Shown: positions 6,611-8,101 of the stretch, in pieces | Layout: each line of letters starts with the position of its first letter | How positions within the stretch are numbered: position 1 is the first letter of the stretch | DNA from: Halobacteriales archaeon | GTDB lineage: Archaea; Thermoplasmatota; SW-10-69-26; JACQPN01; JAIVGT01 | Assembly: GCA_020201485.1 (NCBI GenBank) | Contig: JAIVGT010000216.1 | Location: 1-8,101, forward strand | Direction: 5' to 3' | DNA length: 8,101 nucleotides | Program-made: the position numbers and the translations under genes | Notes under the pieces: model-generated | What the model saw: the letters and a program-made list of their open reading frames with translations, nothing else | What the model was told of the DNA's origin: nothing | The model's database searches: none

Positions 6611-6620
6611 CCCTAAAGGG
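6611..6620 (-). promoter_or_regulatory. TATA-like promoter element of the PfkB kinase gene
   Basis: On the minus strand the sequence reads CCCTTTAGGG, an isolated A/T patch with CCCT/AGGG arms in a very GC-rich region. Its centre is 27 bases upstream of the kinase ATG at 6588, the distance expected for archaeal TATA-TFB promoters of leaderless transcripts. It overlaps the last codons and TAG stop of the small membrane-protein gene. This is inferred from position and composition, not from expression data. Confidence 0.5.
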
Positions 6621-6801
6621 ATGACGTCGCGTCCTCGGCGTGCGACCGCCGGTGCAGCCGCGCCCGGCCGATGCTCCCCAGCACCGCCGCGCCGAGCACG
6701 AGGATGCCCGCCACGAGCGCCGTCTCCGCCCCGCCCCACGTCCCCGCCGGCACCGGCACGAACATGGGAGCGACCATCCGCAGCGGGGCGGAAGAAGGCA
6801 T
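6613..6801 (-). CDS. Small predicted single-pass membrane protein
   Basis: A 62-codon reading frame between the KH-domain gene and the kinase gene, in the same orientation as both. One hydrophobic helix (about residues 28-45, ALVAGILVLGAAVLG) is followed by a basic tail (RARLHRRSH), which predicts a C-terminus inside the cell. Codon third positions are mostly G or C, as in neighbouring genes. The start is uncertain: ATG codons at 6801, 6777 and 6765 are all in frame, and the last would give a 50-residue protein beginning just before the GTWGG segment. There is no recognised family. It begins 28 nt after the KH-domain gene stop (using 6801) and may be the tail gene of the Rio1-KH operon. It could still be a chance frame. 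Confidence 0.5.
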   Translation of the reverse strand: MPSSAPLRMVAPMFVPVPAGTWGGAETALVAGILVLGAAVLGSIGRARLHRRSHAEDATSSL

Positions 6802-6829
6802 CGGTCCGCGTCCGGACGCGTGCCGAGAC

Positions 6830-7378
6830 CTACCGGACGCCCATGTCGTGCAGGCGCAGCTCCTTGCGCTTGCGCTCCAGCATCTTGTACACGGCGCTGT
6901 GCGGCGCGCCCTCGATGATCATCTCCACCGCTTCCTTGGCCAGGGCGACCTCGTGGATGTCGCCCAGGATGCCGACCGTGTCGCCCTCGATGCGCATGTT
7001 CGCGCCCGTGGTCTCCTCGATGATGATGCGCGTCTTGCCGTGCGTCCCGATGAGGCGCGACCGGACGCGCTCGATGTGGTTCGGCCGCTTGCCCACGTAG
7101 TCCTGCAAGTCCAGGACCTCGAGGTAGGTCTCGTCCTGCAGCAGGCGCAGCGCCATCTCCGCCGGGAAGCCCCGACCGACCGCGCGCACGATGTCGCGCA
7201 GCTTCAGGCCGAGGACCGGGTCGAAGCCCTTCACGTCGCGGAACTGCACGTCGCCGGTCTCGCTGTCGATGACCAGTTGCACGCCCGTCCGCTCCTCCAG
7301 CTCCCGCTTCGTCGCGCCCTCGTGCCCGATGAGCACGCCCACGCGCCGCGCCGGGATGCGCACGCCTTCCACGGTCAT
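6830..7378 (-). CDS. Two-KH-domain RNA-binding protein, Dim2/Pno1-like
   Basis: A 182-residue protein with two KH RNA-binding domains. KH1 has the GxxG loop IGHEGATK (Gly18-Gly21) and KH2 has IGTHGKTR (Gly111-Gly114), followed by ETTGANMRIEGDTVGILG and an alpha-helical C-terminus rich in Lys/Arg. This is the layout of archaeal Dim2, the homologue of eukaryotic Pno1, which binds near the 3' end of small-subunit rRNA and takes part in pre-40S/30S maturation. Archaeal Dim2 has also been reported to interact with aIF2-alpha. Its ATG overlaps the TGA of the Rio1 gene (ATGA, 7375-7378), and GGAGGA on the minus strand at 7385-7390 gives a strong Shine-Dalgarno six bases upstream. The pairing with Rio1 is conserved in archaea, where both act on the same particle. 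Length and motifs look complete. Confidence 0.92.
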   Translation of the reverse strand: MTVEGVRIPARRVGVLIGHEGATKRELEERTGVQLVIDSETGDVQFRDVKGFDPVLGLKLRDIVRAVGRGFPAEMALRLLQDETYLEVLDLQDYVGKRPNHIERVRSRLIGTHGKTRIIIEETTGANMRIEGDTVGILGDIHEVALAKEAVEMIIEGAPHSAVYKMLERKRKELRLHDMGVR

Positions 7379-8101
7379 TCCAGGTCCTCCTGCTCGAGCA
7401 GGATGCTCGCGCGCTGCTCCGGGTCCTCCGGCTCGTACTTCGTCTCCGGGTGCCCGGCGCGCTCCGCCGCCTGCGCCAGCTCGCCCTTCAGCACGCGGTC
7501 CAGCAGGTGCTGCGCCGTCGCGTCCTCGACGCCCAGCTTGCGGAAGTAGCGGGACACGTTCTTCGCGTCGCGGTCGAGGAACTCGCGCGACATGGGATGC
7601 TTGTGCATGACCGCCTGCCCGACGTCGATGACGGTGAGCACGTCCTTCTTCCCGGCGCGCTGCGCCATGACGTTGTACTCGCTGAGGTCGCCGTGCACGA
7701 GCCCGGCCGTGTTCCACATCACTTCCATGTCGCGCGCCAGCTGCTCGTAGCACGCCGCCGGGTCGAGCAGCTCCGCGTCCTTGAGCAAGGGCGCGGCCGC
7801 GCCCTCGTTGCCGATGAACTCCATGACGAGCACGTTCTCCGCCCACAGCACCGGCCGGGGCACGCGCACGCCCGCGTCGTGCATGCGCAGCAGGTTCTTG
7901 TACTCCTTCTTCACCCAGGCGTGGATGAGGCCGCGCCGGTCGTTGCGCAGCTGCTCGAAGCGCGGGTCGCCCTGGATGTAGGTGAGGTAGGAATGGAAGG
8001 TCGCGGTATGGACGCGGAAGATCTTCACCGCCAAGCTCGTGCCCCGCGGCTCCGTGGCGTGGAACACGTTCGCCTCCTTGCCCGTGCTGATGGGATAGTC
8101 C
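7375..8101 (-). CDS. rio1: Rio1-type atypical serine protein kinase, 5' end beyond window
   Basis: The visible 241 residues cover almost all of a RIO kinase; the frame is open at the right edge, so an N-terminal part with the winged-helix or linker region is missing. The first visible residues, DYPISTGKEANVFHA, contain the Rio1 nucleotide-binding loop STGKEANV. Next come the ATP-contacting lysine in AVKIF (Lys26), the catalytic loop HGDLSEYN (136-143, Asp138 catalytic), and the metal-binding IDVGQA (Asp159), then HPMSREFLDRDAKNV typical of Rio1 rather than Rio2. Rio1 is a kinase/ATPase needed for late maturation of the small ribosomal subunit. A GTG at 8067 is in frame but would delete the nucleotide-binding loop, so it is not the start. 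The gene overlaps the Dim2-like gene by four bases. In many archaea the gene for aIF1A lies just upstream of rio1; here that would be outside the window. Confidence 0.95.
   Translation of the reverse strand, partial: DYPISTGKEANVFHATEPRGTSLAVKIFRVHTATFHSYLTYIQGDPRFEQLRNDRRGLIHAWVKKEYKNLLRMHDAGVRVPRPVLWAENVLVMEFIGNEGAAAPLLKDAELLDPAACYEQLARDMEVMWNTAGLVHGDLSEYNVMAQRAGKKDVLTVIDVGQAVMHKHPMSREFLDRDAKNVSRYFRKLGVEDATAQHLLDRVLKGELAQAAERAGHPETKYEPEDPEQRASILLEQEDLE
7385..7390 (-). promoter_or_regulatory. Shine-Dalgarno site of the KH-domain gene
   Basis: GGAGGA on the minus strand lies within the last codons of the Rio1 gene, six bases before the KH-domain ATG at 7378. It decides the start at the ATGA overlap and argues against longer readings of that frame. 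Confidence 0.75.

Noticed and set aside
5408..6739. A 443-codon minus-strand frame overlapping the PfkB gene in another frame
   Set aside because: Low-complexity Arg/Gly/Ala product; the PfkB frame has the family motifs.
7379..7846. A long N-terminal extension of the KH-domain protein reading back into the Rio1 gene
   Set aside because: The extension is an out-of-frame reading of Rio1; the ATGA overlap and GGAGGA at the right distance fix the start at 7378.
7375..8067. A complete Rio1 gene starting at GTG 8067
   Set aside because: The in-frame sequence upstream to 8101 encodes the nucleotide-binding loop STGKEANV, so the gene continues past the window.

Overview
The window looks like a piece of a high-GC archaeal chromosome (about 70% GC by eye). 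The clearest evidence is a Rio1-type kinase gene overlapping a two-KH-domain Dim2/Pno1-like gene by an ATGA junction, a gene pair typical of archaea. Further support comes from a cytosolic GH15 + GH57 amylolytic pair of the kind seen in archaea and from one start codon preceded at about -27 by a TATA-like box with no Shine-Dalgarno sequence, as in leaderless archaeal transcripts. The proteins are not strongly acidic, so I do not read this as a haloarchaeon. A Thermoplasmatota-like or other high-GC euryarchaeal lineage is possible but cannot be fixed from this sequence.

Layout. Positions 1-1130 (minus strand) hold an ETHE1-like metallo-beta-lactamase-fold protein followed after 2 nt by an MFS transporter that runs off the left edge. 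A 110-bp divergent intergenic region (1131-1240) separates this pair from a plus-strand cluster: GH15 glucoamylase-like (1241-3118), GH57 alpha-amylase-like (3122-4321) and two related predicted lipoproteins (4324-4875 and 4936-5559). The first three are packed with 2-3 nt gaps and are probably one operon; the second lipoprotein follows after 60 nt. Facing this cluster, with only 3 nt between stop codons, is a PfkB-family sugar/nucleoside kinase (5563-6588, minus). Behind it on the same strand are a small predicted membrane protein (6613-6801), the KH-domain protein (6830-7378) and the Rio1 kinase (7375 to beyond the right edge).

How the genes fit together. GH57 and GH15 lack signal peptides and probably degrade a storage alpha-glucan (glycogen) inside the cell: the GH57 enzyme shortens or opens the polymer and the GH15 enzyme releases glucose. 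The lipoproteins are the unexplained part. They are paralogues sharing an 11-residue identical block, a two-cysteine pattern and N-glycosylation sequons, and I do not recognise the family. The ETHE1-like/MFS pair may handle a reactive sulfur compound. The Rio1/Dim2 pair is small-ribosomal-subunit maturation housekeeping.

No rRNA, tRNA, CRISPR array, insertion sequence or clear terminator was seen. No gene-free stretch longer than about 110 bases exists. The most interesting signal is the lipoprotein pair attached to the amylolytic operon.
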